Assembly: GCA_022695795.1 (NCBI GenBank)
Contig: MU404057.1
Span: forward strand, 744,001-808,000
Source: Biscogniauxia marginata
Taxonomy: Eukaryota > Ascomycota > Sordariomycetes > Xylariales > Xylariaceae
Length of the DNA stretch: 64,000 nucleotides
Direction: 5' to 3'
Part shown: piece after piece, positions 11,885 through 23,500 of the stretch
How the letters are laid out: every line of letters begins with the position of its first letter
Numbering within the stretch: the first letter of the stretch is position 1
Notes under the pieces: generated by a model
What the model was told of the DNA's origin: nothing
Database searches by the model: none
Seen by the model: the letters and a program-made list of their open reading frames with translations, nothing else
Made by a program: the position numbers and the translations under genes

Positions 11885-13189
11885 CTATGGTACCGAGCAA
11901 GGGTCGACAGCGAAGTGCACAGTGACCGACTGCCACGCCAGCCGCTCCTCGAGGTCCACGTGTTCCTGATGCTGCTGTTTTTGGTCGGGGTACTGCTGTC
12001 GTCCGGCGAAGCCATTACCACCAGCACCTCCCGCCGCTCCCGTAGCAGCAGCAGCACCACCACCACCATAACCACCGGCAGCACCCATCATGGCGCCGAG
12101 CCGCTCCTTCTCCTTGGCGATGGACACGCGCGCGGACTCGGCCTGGCAGCGGTAGCTGCCGAAGCGCCACTCGTGCCTGGCGCGGGGGCCGGAGCGCTCG
12201 AGCACGACGACGCCCTCGAGCTCGAAGGTGAAGCGGGCGGCGAAGAAGGCGGCGAGGCGGCGCACGTCGACGACGCGCTCGGGGCCCTCGATGTGCAGGA
12301 CGCGGCTCTGCGGGCCGAGCGGGCGCGCGCCCGACCGGATCCGGTTGTGCCGCACGCGCGGCACGTAGCCGCCGACGGCGAAGAGGCCCTCGCGCGACTG
12401 CCGCAGCAGCGCCTGCGCCCCCGCCACGTCGAAGAACACCAGCTTGCAGGCCGCCGTGATGTGGTTCTGCGCGTGCACGGGGGGGTTCACGACCGTCGCC
12501 CACACCTTGCCGCAGCCCCGGACCGCGCCCAGCAGCGTCCGGTGGTCGCAGTCGGGCGGCAGGTTCGTGAGCCAGAGCGCCGTGTTCTCCGAGTCCGGGA
12601 TGTCGGCCGATTGGTTCGCGGGCAGGTACGGGTTGCCCCTGTAGTTGGGCGAGGTGCCCGCCACGAGGAGGGACAGGCGCAGGAGATCGTGGAGGCGGGG
12701 CTCATGCGCTGCTGCTGCTGCTGCTGCTACCGCCGCCGGGGGCCCGAAAGGAGATATTGCAGATGCAGCCGGGGCCGGGGCCGGAGCCGGAGCTGGCGAG
12801 GCGGGATGAGCTGGGAGGGAGACGTATGGGCTCCGGGGCGGGTACGGCTGCGGCGGTAGAGCAGGAGTTCTGATGCCGAATCTCGGAGGAGAACCCAGGG
12901 GAGGCCTACGTAGATGGAGAGGACCACGTTGATGAGGGGGGGCAATAGGGCCCTGCTGCGGGAGGTATGCGGTCGACGGGTCCCTTCCGATGGGGGACTG
13001 GAAGTGTCTGACGGGACCCATGGGAAGGGGGGACGACTGGATCCAAGTGACGATGTCAGGGGTTCCGGTAGAAGAGGCATCCTTGGACCCGTGGTTGGTA
13101 TCCGTAGCGTTAGGGGGGTTGTTATCTTGCGGCGTGGGCCTGCAAGGAACGCCGCCATAGGGGAGGCTGTCCGGGTCGATATACACCAT
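11885..13189 (-). CDS. Protein with two RRM-like domains
   Basis: A single open frame of 434 aa runs from ATG 13189. Residues 1-190 are Pro/Ala/Ser-rich with alanine and proline-alanine runs. From about 203 there is an RRM-like fold pattern: ALWLTNLPPDCD, then a helix (RTLLGAVRGCG), then ACKLVFFDVAGAQALLRQ. A second, weaker copy follows: SRVLHIEGP, then VRRLAAFFAARF, then HEWRFGSYRCQAESARVSI. The tail is Gly/Ala/Gln-rich. This suggests an RNA-binding protein, but the aromatic RNP1 residues are poorly kept, so RNA binding is an inference. Third-codon positions are extremely GC-rich compared with neighbouring intergenic DNA, which also opens long antisense frames. I do not recognise a characterised orthologue. 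Confidence 0.75.
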   Translation of the reverse strand: MVYIDPDSLPYGGVPCRPTPQDNNPPNATDTNHGSKDASSTGTPDIVTWIQSSPLPMGPVRHFQSPIGRDPSTAYLPQQGPIAPPHQRGPLHLRRPPLGSPPRFGIRTPALPPQPYPPRSPYVSLPAHPASPAPAPAPAPAASAISPFGPPAAVAAAAAAAHEPRLHDLLRLSLLVAGTSPNYRGNPYLPANQSADIPDSENTALWLTNLPPDCDHRTLLGAVRGCGKVWATVVNPPVHAQNHITAACKLVFFDVAGAQALLRQSREGLFAVGGYVPRVRHNRIRSGARPLGPQSRVLHIEGPERVVDVRRLAAFFAARFTFELEGVVVLERSGPRARHEWRFGSYRCQAESARVSIAKEKERLGAMMGAAGGYGGGGAAAATGAAGGAGGNGFAGRQQYPDQKQQHQEHVDLEERLAWQSVTVHFAVDPCSVP

Positions 13190-14446
13190 CGCGTTCAAGA
13201 TTCACGAGAGGATAGGAAGGAACGTGAGGAGAGTTCTCCGGGATCTGCGTGTGACAAGGGGTAATGGTAGGTGTGTGGGAATCCTGATTTTGATGGGCAG
13301 CCTAGTGTTGATGATGTGTGTGGTTTTTCTCGTTTCTTTTTGTGTTTTTGGCTGGTGTTTTTGATGGAGAAGAAGATGAAAAAGTTGGGTCCAGGTTGGG
13401 TAGCTTTGAAGCGTTTATGTAGGCGTCCCAAGAGCGAGAGCATGAGAACCTAGGGAGTGGTTGAGGAGCAACGAGGCTGTCGTGCCAGGTTGCTTAGCCA
13501 GGGCTACTAGTTGCCGTGTCAAGGCATCGATCACAAGGCTTCACTTGGGGTGGGGGGTCACTGTAAAATAGAAAAGGACTTTGCTTTGGCCCCCCTATGA
13601 TAGTGCTAGAAGAAGAAGGCAGGGAAAATAAGAATCATCTAGATCAAGAAAAGGCATGGGCATTGTCGATCATTAGCTGTAGCTTCCTATTATCTTTATT
13701 TTATGGTTATTGTGGCTTCAAGGAATCTATATAAGAGTGTGTTCCCAATAGGTATTATAGGCAGACGCTTTTCACAGATATCGTGTGGATGTCTTTGAGG
13801 CTGAATAGCCAGTGCTATACACAACGCTATAGCCTACACTCTGACACCAAGGCACCAGAGCCCCTTGATCATGGTGATACTATATAGCAATAAGAATAGT
13901 AGCCTTATACCACGTGCCCAGAGAATCTTTCATCAATCGAGACTTTCGGAAAATGCAGTACAAAGAGCTTCGTGACGAGGGTAATGGGCCTCAGGGATAT
14001 GTCAACTCAGAGGTACAATGAGGTTATGGTACAAGAACAAAGAATCATGAGAACCAGCCTCTGAGGATAATGTCTCCCAGCTTCTCTAGCATATTAGGGA
14101 GGTCTACTGTTGTTGCGGCCGCCCAGACCTTTAACCTAGTTAAGGCTGGCCTGCTACTATTCACTGATATTTCATAACACTCTTCACAGCCATTTGAAAA
14201 TTGGTGGCACATTTTGTAAATTACAGACGTGTATTGTGGTATCTTCATGAATACATCGTTTCCATGTCCAGGTTCCGTCCCTTTGTCAGTATGGTCTTTT
14301 CGAGATGGTTTATACAGGTTTCCACGCTTATTAGTCCTTACACATTCACAACCGACCCCTTGATACACCTCGCGATTACCCCTTTACTGGAAACCCAGCT
14401 TCTTCAACCCGTCACAACTGGTGTTGCCGCTCCTTTGGTACCCTAT
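13190..14446. other. Intergenic, no gene recognised
   Basis: This is the upstream region of the RRM-like gene followed by AT-richer DNA to 14446. Only short frames without codon bias or family signal are present. A minus-strand frame at 14045-14368 lies just downstream of the next gene and is not convincing. Confidence 0.5.
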
Positions 14447-15367
14447 TCAGCCCTCGTAACCTCTGGCAGCGAAGGCAGCACGTCGAATACGGTGGAATAC
14501 GAGGTACAGCTGGAGGCGGAAGACAAGCGCAAGCGAGATTGCGGGAAAGCACCGGTAGTCCTGTCGCTCCAGTCCCTCGCCGATGATCTCCTGGACCTTC
14601 TCCTGGTCCTCTCCCAGAACCATATCACCAGTCATGGCGAAGCACGAGTTAAAATCGGGATAAAATGTTGTTATCCTGGCGATTTGGAAAATGACCTTGT
14701 CGTCTTGGTACTTCTGCTTATTGGACTGCTGCGGTCGGTCCTTCCAGCTAGAGCTGCCCCTTTCGTGGGGTTGGACATCACCACCCGGGCCTCTGTCTTC
14801 TAGGATGGCGCGCTTGAAGCTCCGAAGGTTCCACTTCGTCAACATGACGAAGCTGATAAGGAAGTGCTCGTCGGCTACCGGGTAGTTCTTGACGATTGCC
14901 CGATCATACTCGCCCGTCGCCATCGACATGATAGTGTCGGGACAATTGACTGGATCAATCGTCTTGAACAAAGACGCAAACAGAATATCGAAGCTACCGG
15001 ATATAACATTTACAGCACAAGCAGATATTCCGGCAATCATAACTTCCTCGCGATTTCTGCTAATTGGGTCGTAGGGGGCCCTAAAGTCAGATAGAGCACC
15101 ACGCTCCTCGAGAACCTCGACAGCCTGGATGAGGCCCCTGACGATCGCAAGAGTAGTTTTCAAGGAGCGAACCCCATCGTAATAATCTTTCCATGCTTTG
15201 GCGGCTACCTTGATTGCATCGTTCATCTTTGTGATGAGGATGAGGAACTTGCGCTCGTGTTCTGGCCCGAAAATCCTGTTAGAAGACTGAGAAGAAAGAG
15301 TCAGCTAGCCACTCCTATGCAAGAAGATTCCTTGATTCGTTCATCTAAGTGCCAAGATGCTTACCAT
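14447..15367 (-). CDS. Hypothetical protein, possible ATG-only first exon
   Basis: I do not recognise this family. The main minus-strand exon is 15286-14447. It reads SSNRIFGPEHERKFLILITKMNDA, then a region rich in Trp/Tyr/Lys (AWKDYYDGVRSLKT), hydrophobic helices (MIAGISACAVNVISG, HFLISFVML) and a charged linker. The acceptor is TTTCTTCTCAG (AG at 15288-15287). In phase 0 it joins to CTACCATG followed by a strong GTAAGC donor at 15364, so the first exon may be just the ATG at 15367-15365, giving 280 aa. The same phase stays open upstream of that ATG for about 90 nt, so a longer N-terminus from another exon is possible. The C-terminus (LVFRLQLYLVFHRIRRAA) is basic and hydrophobic. No function is proposed. 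Confidence 0.5.
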
Positions 15368-18298
15368 GGTAGGAAGTATATCTCTTAGCACCGTATCTAG
15401 ACCTGAGCTCTCGAGTGGGGGGAGGAATAGTGGCTTTTTCGTTGCTCTCCGAATTGATGATTATCACGAGTGTGGTCCGGTTCTTGGGGCTGCAGGTGAA
15501 GAATACAGGTGTGTCACCAGGGAGGGTACTCTTCTTCGACTTAGCGCTGACAATTTTCGAATGCCCTCCTCTAAGACCTGGTGATCAAGAGCACGATTCT
15601 GACTTGGAGAGTCTTGTAGTATCTCATGACAAGACTGGCGAAGGAAGGATGTGCCCTAGGTGATGATGTGGAGATACAAGAACGAAGAGGGAAGATATCC
15701 GGAAGGATTATCTGCTGCCTGAGGTAGGATAGAGTGTGAGGTCGAAGGTGGGTGGACTCAGGATGGGGGGCAATGGGAGGCAATGGGGGACAGTGGTAGA
15801 GGATTGCCCATGCGACCGGTAGTATGATACAGGTCAAGGTGCTGGGTTGTATATCATCTAGTGTTTGAAGAGGAGACTCAATGGTATGGTACAAGATAGG
15901 TGGGAAAAGGGGGAGGAATGAATGATGTTGAGTATATTGAATATGTTGACCTGGAAGGCACCTAGAGGTGAGTCGCGTCTATTTAATAATCAACATATTC
16001 TTCAACAACGCGTCTCCTGAATCGCGAACCTCGATGTGCGATATTTTGACAACAAATGCAGTAGAGAAGAAGGTACGAGGCGCTTTGGCCACTCTTGCAT
16101 CTCCTTATAAGTACTTTGGTACTTTCTTGGTCTGGCTTGATGGGTTTCCCACCCCCAGAAAGATTCATAGACAGGTATCTACTCCCATAGTAGCATGTAC
16201 GCCCTCGCTAGTTGTAAGTAGGTTATCCTTGTCTTCATGATGTGTCTTTTCTGGACACTAATCACTGGATGTGCCTCCTTGAAGGGTAGGGTTTATCTAT
16301 ATAGGAGACATAGATTATTGTGAAGGCATTGAAGATACTTGTGCATATGCACCCCTTAATATATACCAGGCTCCCAGAGGGCATTTAACGTCCGGTAAAG
16401 ATGTGATCACAATTTGTTTTCTTGAACGTCCATTGTTAGACATTTTTGAATATTGACCCTTTTGGGGGGTCCCCTTTCCCATTCTCTGTGCTATATTTAT
16501 ATATGATAACTTCCACAAAATGTTAACGATAGCGAAGTAAGTAAAAGAAAAATGTTATTCTGCCACATTATATTATTGGGAAAGGAGCAGTGAAATGGGG
16601 TTTCTTTTATCTCTTATGGTGTATAGCATGGTCGATGTATGGCACATGCTCAACTACTGCAGTAGCATATATCTAGGGATTTTCATGAATCAACTAGATT
16701 ATGCCACAAGCTATGACTATTAGAACGCAAACAATGGAACAAGAAGACTGCTTGTTGTCTGACCATGTACCATGTCAATAGCTGGCTTTCTTTGAACAAC
16801 CAAGATTGCTGGGCAACGCAAGAGTCTCCCATTAGCACTTAGAAGATGCCCGTGATTCCTCTTTACCAGCGGCTTCGATCATCACAGAAACTACATATTT
16901 CCAATCTTTGGCGCAAGGCAGTCACATTCATATTAGGGAGTTTACCATATTCACCAGATGCAGTAAACTTAGGTTGGCCGGTTCCCCTTTTCCTTTCTAT
17001 CCTAGTTGAAGACGCTTCGTCTTATTGCAGCATCTCCATACGCTCTACGACTATGCGATCACTAGCCGTCTCTATTTGGGGAACATTTTCAGCACTCTTT
17101 CATTATTTGCATCGACATTTGAGTTCTACTGTGAAGCATTAAAAGCAAATGCAAGTGCGGTTCGCTTCGAATAATATATGTCAGTCTCAAGATACTATTA
17201 ATCCTTACCCTGTTCTCAGCTTGGGTTATATCCTATATTTGTCGGCGAGGTAAGAATGCCTCCCCTTTTATACCACAATACTGACATCATAGCTTCACTT
17301 TCTACATCTCGGCTCGGTTTTTGGATAAAAAGCAAGTCAGTACTAATTTACACTGCGGCGGGAACTTTTTCTAACGATGTTTTCCAGTTTCTCCTTCGGT
17401 GACTGGCAGTGGCTGACCTGATAGGCAGCATGAACCTTTAGGCTTGGACTTGCTACCTAGCTTGGATTTTTCATCCTAAGGACCGTAAGTAATACAGTGT
17501 TCAGATCATTCATTTCTAGGGGCTAAACTGTGGAGGTTGATAGATCTAGTGGGTTGTCGTCTTGCCTTTGAATTATACAGTAAGATTCAACAACGCAAGG
17601 CATACATATCTTTTGCAATTCTTTACTTGGTGGTCGGCCTATGAACGCACGAAACCCATAGAGTACAAATGTTTTGATCACCATTTCTTGGTTTCGACCA
17701 GCAACCACGAGGGCTGCCCAATGTCCAGAGTGGAATTAAATATCACCAGGGTATCCAATGCAAGATGTACCTTGTAATTCGGCTGTCAACCCTTTTGAGA
17801 GTGCTATTCCTGTCTGTTGATCCCATGTCACCTCCCTACGGCTTGCGGGACATTCACTAAGTCTATTCACCAGGGAGACACGTCGTTCCGAATCCCAACC
17901 ATTCTACCAGTGGTTACTGTGACTCTTCCATTCCAGATCCACCCAAGCACCAAAGAAAAGATTGTACCTCTGAATCAGAGCCTGGTTAGTTCTTTCTTCC
18001 TTTGCATCTCGCAAACACCTGCCTACTCATCCAATGTGTTGTCTACATTGACCATCAAAGACACCCCGGGGCTTCACAAGGTGTCTTACATGATATTTCG
18101 TTCTGTGTTTGTTTGCACTATATTGACACCTCTCTATTGAACCTCACAGGGCGTTATTGGCCACCAAGTACATTCGTACATTTCTCAGGTATCCTTGTTC
18201 ACGGTCTAGACATAGGGAAACCACAAAGCTAATCATCAGCAGCACTTTTCATCGGCCAACAGCTAACTTCAAAAAGAGCTTGCCTAGCTGTCGCCAAA
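15368..18298. other. Gene-poor intergenic stretch
   Basis: Nearly 3 kb with only short frames. Minus-strand frames at 15571-15894 and a plus frame at 16846-17142 lack conserved motifs and splice support. The final 450 bases probably form the promoter and 5' leader of the gene at 18299. Confidence 0.45.
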
Positions 18299-20596
18299 AT
18301 GTGCCACATCAACTATTACATCTGTAGTCGATGCTACCATGGGTACCCGAGGTATACCAACATCTGCCCTGACATGTACCCGCCCCGGCGATTCTGTCCA
18401 AATGGGACCCCCTTTCACATACGCATTGTCGACGAGACTCTCTGCTACCTACATCCATATCATGCAGCACCTATGTATGAGGGCTACATGGCTTATAGTC
18501 CAGGCAGTATTGTTGTCCCTACAAAACAGAATGATCAATCCGGAATTGGCATGAATCGACAGCACACCCCTCGACTTGAGAAGGCCACTGAAGCTAGCAG
18601 CAGCTCTACAGCCACTGTCACGCCGTTGTCTTATAGCTCAAGTGAACATAAGGTGCATCCTGGGCAGGAACGAGGAGACACGAGTGGTTGCAGTGTTGGG
18701 CAGCATTCAAAGCAAAGGAATCAGCCAGACAACAACAACACCAACAACAACACCGGTAACAACGCCAGCAACAACGACCCCACTGTCTACGGCCTTGGTA
18801 GTCTGAGCTACGCATTCTACCCTTACCAGAACTCGCCAATGTACCCGTTCTACCATCCACAGCCTGGAGATCTATCTCCGTGTGGTCCATTCCAGACTCC
18901 TCCACCTCCGCAGCAGTCACAGCTCGCTTCACCCAACTCCCATGATACCCAGGAAAGTGGCCGGCAAACTCCGTTTAACCCCGAGGCGAAGGCTTTCCAG
19001 ACACAGAAGGGTCCAGACAAGCCCCAAGAGGACCAGCAGGAAAAGGTCCTCGAAGATTTCTATAATGCCAAGCGGGGAATCAGTCGCAGTTTGTGCGATG
19101 ATAATGAGTACCAATCTGACTTGGGCATAGACGCCAAGCCTACTCATGTGCGTAAGGATACAAAGTCTGTGAGCTCCATAATGAACGTCATCTCTGCGAA
19201 GCCCGATTCTCCTTTGCCATCTCGATCCAACATCCATTCTCACCGGCCTTTGGATGTAGCACAGAAAGATTCTGCTGGCAATACGCAAGTGGCAGATTTC
19301 AAATGCGCAGTAAGGGATTACACACCCCTGTCCGACCTCTTGGAGGAGAAAACCGGTCTCGAGTTCAACGACCAGCTAGAATTCGCTGAAAAGTGTAAGG
19401 ACAAGTTCTTCAAGGCGAGTCCGGGCCAGGCTTATGCCAAAGGAAAATGCGATTTTGCGGCGCGTGCGGAAACTAAGCCAGCTATGCATCGATACCTTTG
19501 GAGCGATGAAGTCGAGGATGCCTCGACTGAAGGAGACACCACCATCAAAGTCGAGTCTGTCAACTCCGGCCTGAGTGATGTGGCAATCAAGACCGAGTCC
19601 GACGAGGGAGAACTCAGGCAGAGCGACATGACCGCCGTCCCGATCAAGAAGGAGTTTGGTGATGAGGAAACGAAGCTTCGCAACATCCCGCACGTGCAAG
19701 ATAACGGAGCCTCGGCAGCCAGGAAGCCCCGATCCGTCGACCTCACGAGCGAAGGGACCAAGAAGATCTTCGACGACGCAGACTTCCCAGCCCTGGGTAG
19801 CGCGAAGAAGAAGAAGAAGAAGAACGACGATCAAGTCCCGTGGGGGCGCCGCACGTCCGCCATGAGCTCAACCCCCGAGAGCGCAGCCGTCGTCGACAGG
19901 CCCAGATCTCCCCCCCTCGCGGCGGTACATTTCCGGGATCCCTGGACGGGAGAGTCCGCGCCCGCCCCGATGTCCTGGAGCAGCATAGTCTCGGGCAAGC
20001 GCAGCACCCGGGCCATTGCCGCTGCTACCTCGCCCGTCCCGCCACTAGCCAGCAAGCTAGGCAAGGAGACTCCATCCCCCGGGACAATTATTACTCCAGA
20101 TATGGCCAAGGATACCACTATCCACGGCAGTAACAACAGCGAAGGACCCGTCGACGACAAACCCACGCCCACACCCACACCCAACAAGCCGTGTACGTCC
20201 AGCGCTACGACGTCGCTCCCGGACCTCGCGTCCGTCCCCACCGGGGGTAGCGTCATCCACAACGCATCTTCCCCGGCGCCCGCGGCAGAGAAGCCCGGAT
20301 CCCGCAGCGGCACGCAGCCACCCGAACCCGCGCGGCCGCGCCTCTGGAGCCAGCTCGTCGGTGGCAGCAGTCCCGGCGCCGCGGCCCCGCTGCGGTCGAG
20401 TTCCGTCGGGGCTCCCGGTGGTTCCTCCAAAGACGCCGGGGCTGGGCGCCCGGGTCAGGGCCAGGGCGGCAATGGTGGTGACGGTGATGATATAGATGGG
20501 ATGTGGCCCTCTCTGGGCGCGGCTAGGGCTCCGAACACCACTGCCGGTGGTGGTGGTGGTGGTTGTTGGGGGAAGAAGAAGAGGAATGCTTCCTAG
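18299..20596 (+). CDS. Low-complexity protein with N-terminal six-Cys module
   Basis: A single open frame of 765 aa starts at an ATG in good context (CCAAAATGT). I do not recognise a characterised homologue. Residues 1-49 carry cysteines at 2, 9, 12, 23, 33 and 49 with PP at 28-29 and CP at 33-34. The small gene at 25362 has the same spacing. The rest is mostly disordered: an Asn-rich tract (about 143-160), Pro/Gln-rich segments, acidic stretches, then a Ser/Pro-rich end. Near the C-terminus short aromatic motifs recur: DADFPALGSA (about 493) and GMWPSLGAA (about 734), each followed by W-G and Lys/Arg, with SWSSIV and LWSQLV between them. A KKKKKK run could act in nuclear localisation. A role in RNA or protein binding is only a guess. 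Confidence 0.75.
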   Translation: MCHINYYICSRCYHGYPRYTNICPDMYPPRRFCPNGTPFHIRIVDETLCYLHPYHAAPMYEGYMAYSPGSIVVPTKQNDQSGIGMNRQHTPRLEKATEASSSSTATVTPLSYSSSEHKVHPGQERGDTSGCSVGQHSKQRNQPDNNNTNNNTGNNASNNDPTVYGLGSLSYAFYPYQNSPMYPFYHPQPGDLSPCGPFQTPPPPQQSQLASPNSHDTQESGRQTPFNPEAKAFQTQKGPDKPQEDQQEKVLEDFYNAKRGISRSLCDDNEYQSDLGIDAKPTHVRKDTKSVSSIMNVISAKPDSPLPSRSNIHSHRPLDVAQKDSAGNTQVADFKCAVRDYTPLSDLLEEKTGLEFNDQLEFAEKCKDKFFKASPGQAYAKGKCDFAARAETKPAMHRYLWSDEVEDASTEGDTTIKVESVNSGLSDVAIKTESDEGELRQSDMTAVPIKKEFGDEETKLRNIPHVQDNGASAARKPRSVDLTSEGTKKIFDDADFPALGSAKKKKKKNDDQVPWGRRTSAMSSTPESAAVVDRPRSPPLAAVHFRDPWTGESAPAPMSWSSIVSGKRSTRAIAAATSPVPPLASKLGKETPSPGTIITPDMAKDTTIHGSNNSEGPVDDKPTPTPTPNKPCTSSATTSLPDLASVPTGGSVIHNASSPAPAAEKPGSRSGTQPPEPARPRLWSQLVGGSSPGAAAPLRSSSVGAPGGSSKDAGAGRPGQGQGGNGGDGDDIDGMWPSLGAARAPNTTAGGGGGGCWGKKKRNAS

Positions 20597-23500
20597 GTCT
20601 CGACCTGCTTCTCTTTCTATAAAAAAATACCTAGCAGGCAAGTGTCCGGGACGCGCCTCCACTTTTCTTTTCGCACTCCTTGTGGTATTGATGGGGATTG
20701 ATCAATTAATCGATGATGGGTTGTGCATTTCCTTCTGGTCGGATATTTTCCTCTGCCCCCCCCCCCCCTTTTCGTTTCTTTTCTCCATCTCTCTGTTGTT
20801 CTTTTGTACAATAATATTCTGTCGGCTATTCTATTTTTTTTTTTCTCTTTCCCTTTGACGCAAAGGATATATAAGGGCTTTAAAACGGAACGAGGGATAC
20901 CGGATGAATCGACGAACGAATGGTTTCTGGTTGGCCATGCTCGGTTAGTCGTTTTACGGAGTCCGATGTATAATACTAGTAGTTGTGTGAGGATAGATTT
21001 GATACCCACGGCGGTGTCCCGAATTTCTCGGCACTCTTTTCCCTTTCTATGACAGAGGGGAATTTAGCTGCTTTTCGAAGGGTAGTAGGGACAGATCGGC
21101 TAAAGAATCGACAGATATAAGTGATTTGAACTACTCTTCCCGTTTTTAGTATTTACATCTTTGTTTTTACAATGAAGGAAATAATTAAAGGCAATTCGGT
21201 CAGTGTTTGCAACGTAACGGTTATGAAAAGAGGGCTATACGGATCGACCTTGATTATTTCTTCATGCTTCTCCCCTTTCCTCCAGACAATGCTGCAAAAA
21301 CTAAGGACCAATAGTTAGCTAGATTTCTCTTATATCTGTTGTATTAAAAAAATGACGTGACCACTCGGCGTTGTACTCGGTATTTCTTTTGGATGGTAGG
21401 TTAGACTATTTCCTTCCCTTTTCCCTCTTTTTCTTCTCTTCTTGACACCCACTGTATACCGAGGAGTACATAGATAAAATTAATAAATGTGGCTTCTAGT
21501 CTTCTTTTAACCATACAGATGTCCTAAAGATTGTCGGGGGCAAGGGTATGTTACAATCACATGCTGTGCAAAATAATAATATCCACATATTTGCCGCCAG
21601 TTATTGTTGGCGGACTAGGTTCTTGCTTTGAAAACCCGCGTCTAATCCTCCTCCCTTCCCCCTCATCTCTCTCTCTCTTCGGCTGGATGTCTTGTATAGA
21701 CACCATGGCGATCACTAGGTGGGTTAGAACCGTAAGAGGGTAATCAATTAGGTACCTGGTCAGTAGTGAATAATGCTGAAAGGGACATGCAGCACAATTA
21801 TGATATCCAGAATATAGGCACCTATGTATCAATTAATTGAAATATTTTATTTTGGGGTCACGAAGGAGACTCGTTTTACGATCTTCACAGTAACGAGGAT
21901 ATCTAGAAGATCAAAAGGCTACGTGTTTCGGCTCAGTAAGACCAGATTTCCATCCCGTTCTTTTACCCGCCACTATCCTCAACTACAAAAAGAGCGAATA
22001 CATAGATAGAACTGTGTGAAAACCTAGATACGTTAGAATTCACTAACTGCACCTTTCCTTCCTGGCCGACACTCGTAGAGAGGCGATAGATGAGGAGAGG
22101 GACAAATCCTCCGTCTTTAAAAGCAGACAAGCGAGGCTTATTTTTCTCATCTACCGTTTTCGCCTTAGATACCTGCCTAATAAGCTGAAGATCACTGATC
22201 GAATTCTTCTGACTCGTTGGCTATTTCCACGGATCCATGTTGTCGTACTGACCCCCCTAGCAGCCCACGGAGTGTTTAGTCCGGGTGAGCAACTATGCAG
22301 ACATCTGGTTCAGATACCTCAGCCTCCATAGATCATCTTAGGGGCCGTACCTTCTCAACGAACAGGCGGTGGAGGAGATGCCTATAGGTCTCGCAACGTA
22401 GTACCCGGTAGTACATACAGCGTGGTTTGACACCTGGTAGCATACCAATAACGCACATATACCCACTTGTACCGAACTCGCCGCTTACCCATCTCCTTGC
22501 CAGGCCAGCTTTGACTAAACTAAGTCCGGGGTAAAATTAGCGAGTAAAGGTACTTGCCATGATATCGATCCTTCCCGAGAGCGATGCTGACAAACGTGAA
22601 GACAATGGAATGGTGAGGGAGTAAGGTCAGCGGAACTAGATGAGACCTTGCTTATCACCCTCGTCTCAGTAAGACACACACTGTCTCTGGCGGGACAGCA
22701 ACGGGATGGCAGACGCGGACCGTGGTAGTGATGCACATCGGTATAGGATGCCATGATAGCCATAGCAGATGTCGAATTTCCGTTGAATTTCCGTTGAATT
22801 TCCGATGAATATCTGTTGAATATCTGTTGAATGTCCTTTTGTGTTATTCATTCGGGGTCGCCGTGAGGATTCTGCTTTGCATGTGAACTATCTCGGATGC
22901 GAGGCCTCCTAGCTAAACGTGAGTCATAAAGAGTTCTGTTGAGTCACGGGGAGTTCTGTTGCATCCCGTAGATAACAGCCGCTGATTGCATACGGGTTCT
23001 AGTTTCTGGCCAAGTATCATTAAAATTTCGGAGTGTCGTCGAAAGGTGGCAAGATAAATACGCGGCTTCGTGCCCTGCAAGGAGGACGTGGGGAAGGTTG
23101 TTCGAGATGAACGGCGACCGGGGCCTACGCAGCCAATCAAACAAGGTGAAGTTAGGTCAATTGACTTTTCCAATCCATACCTACCTTGCCAGTCTTACCT
23201 AGGTAGGTAAGGTGGGCAGGGGTATAGCTTGAGCCACCGTGGCTGAGTCCAATGTGGCGAACGCGGGGGCCTCCTCAACCTACCTAAGGTACCAGGTATA
23301 GGTAAGACGAGGAACCTGAGAATGGGAGAAGATCCGACTGGGTTGTCATTTGTCAGGGATCTCTAGTTGTGCTCACGTCCCACCAACGAGCATATGACGT
23401 GCCCGTTGCACTGTCAGCGCAGCGTGTGCCAAGTTATGCGTTGGCCCTGACGGTCGCTAGCTCGCTGCGTAGGTATTTCGTGTGTATGCGCTGATGATGA

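Noticed and set aside
11915..12859. 314-codon plus-strand open frame antisense to the RRM-like gene
   Set aside because: It is a by-product of GC-rich third positions on the other strand; the product is repetitive Ala/Arg/Val without any domain.
16846..17142. 98-codon plus-strand frame
   Set aside because: No codon bias, no conserved motif and no splice context; probably chance.
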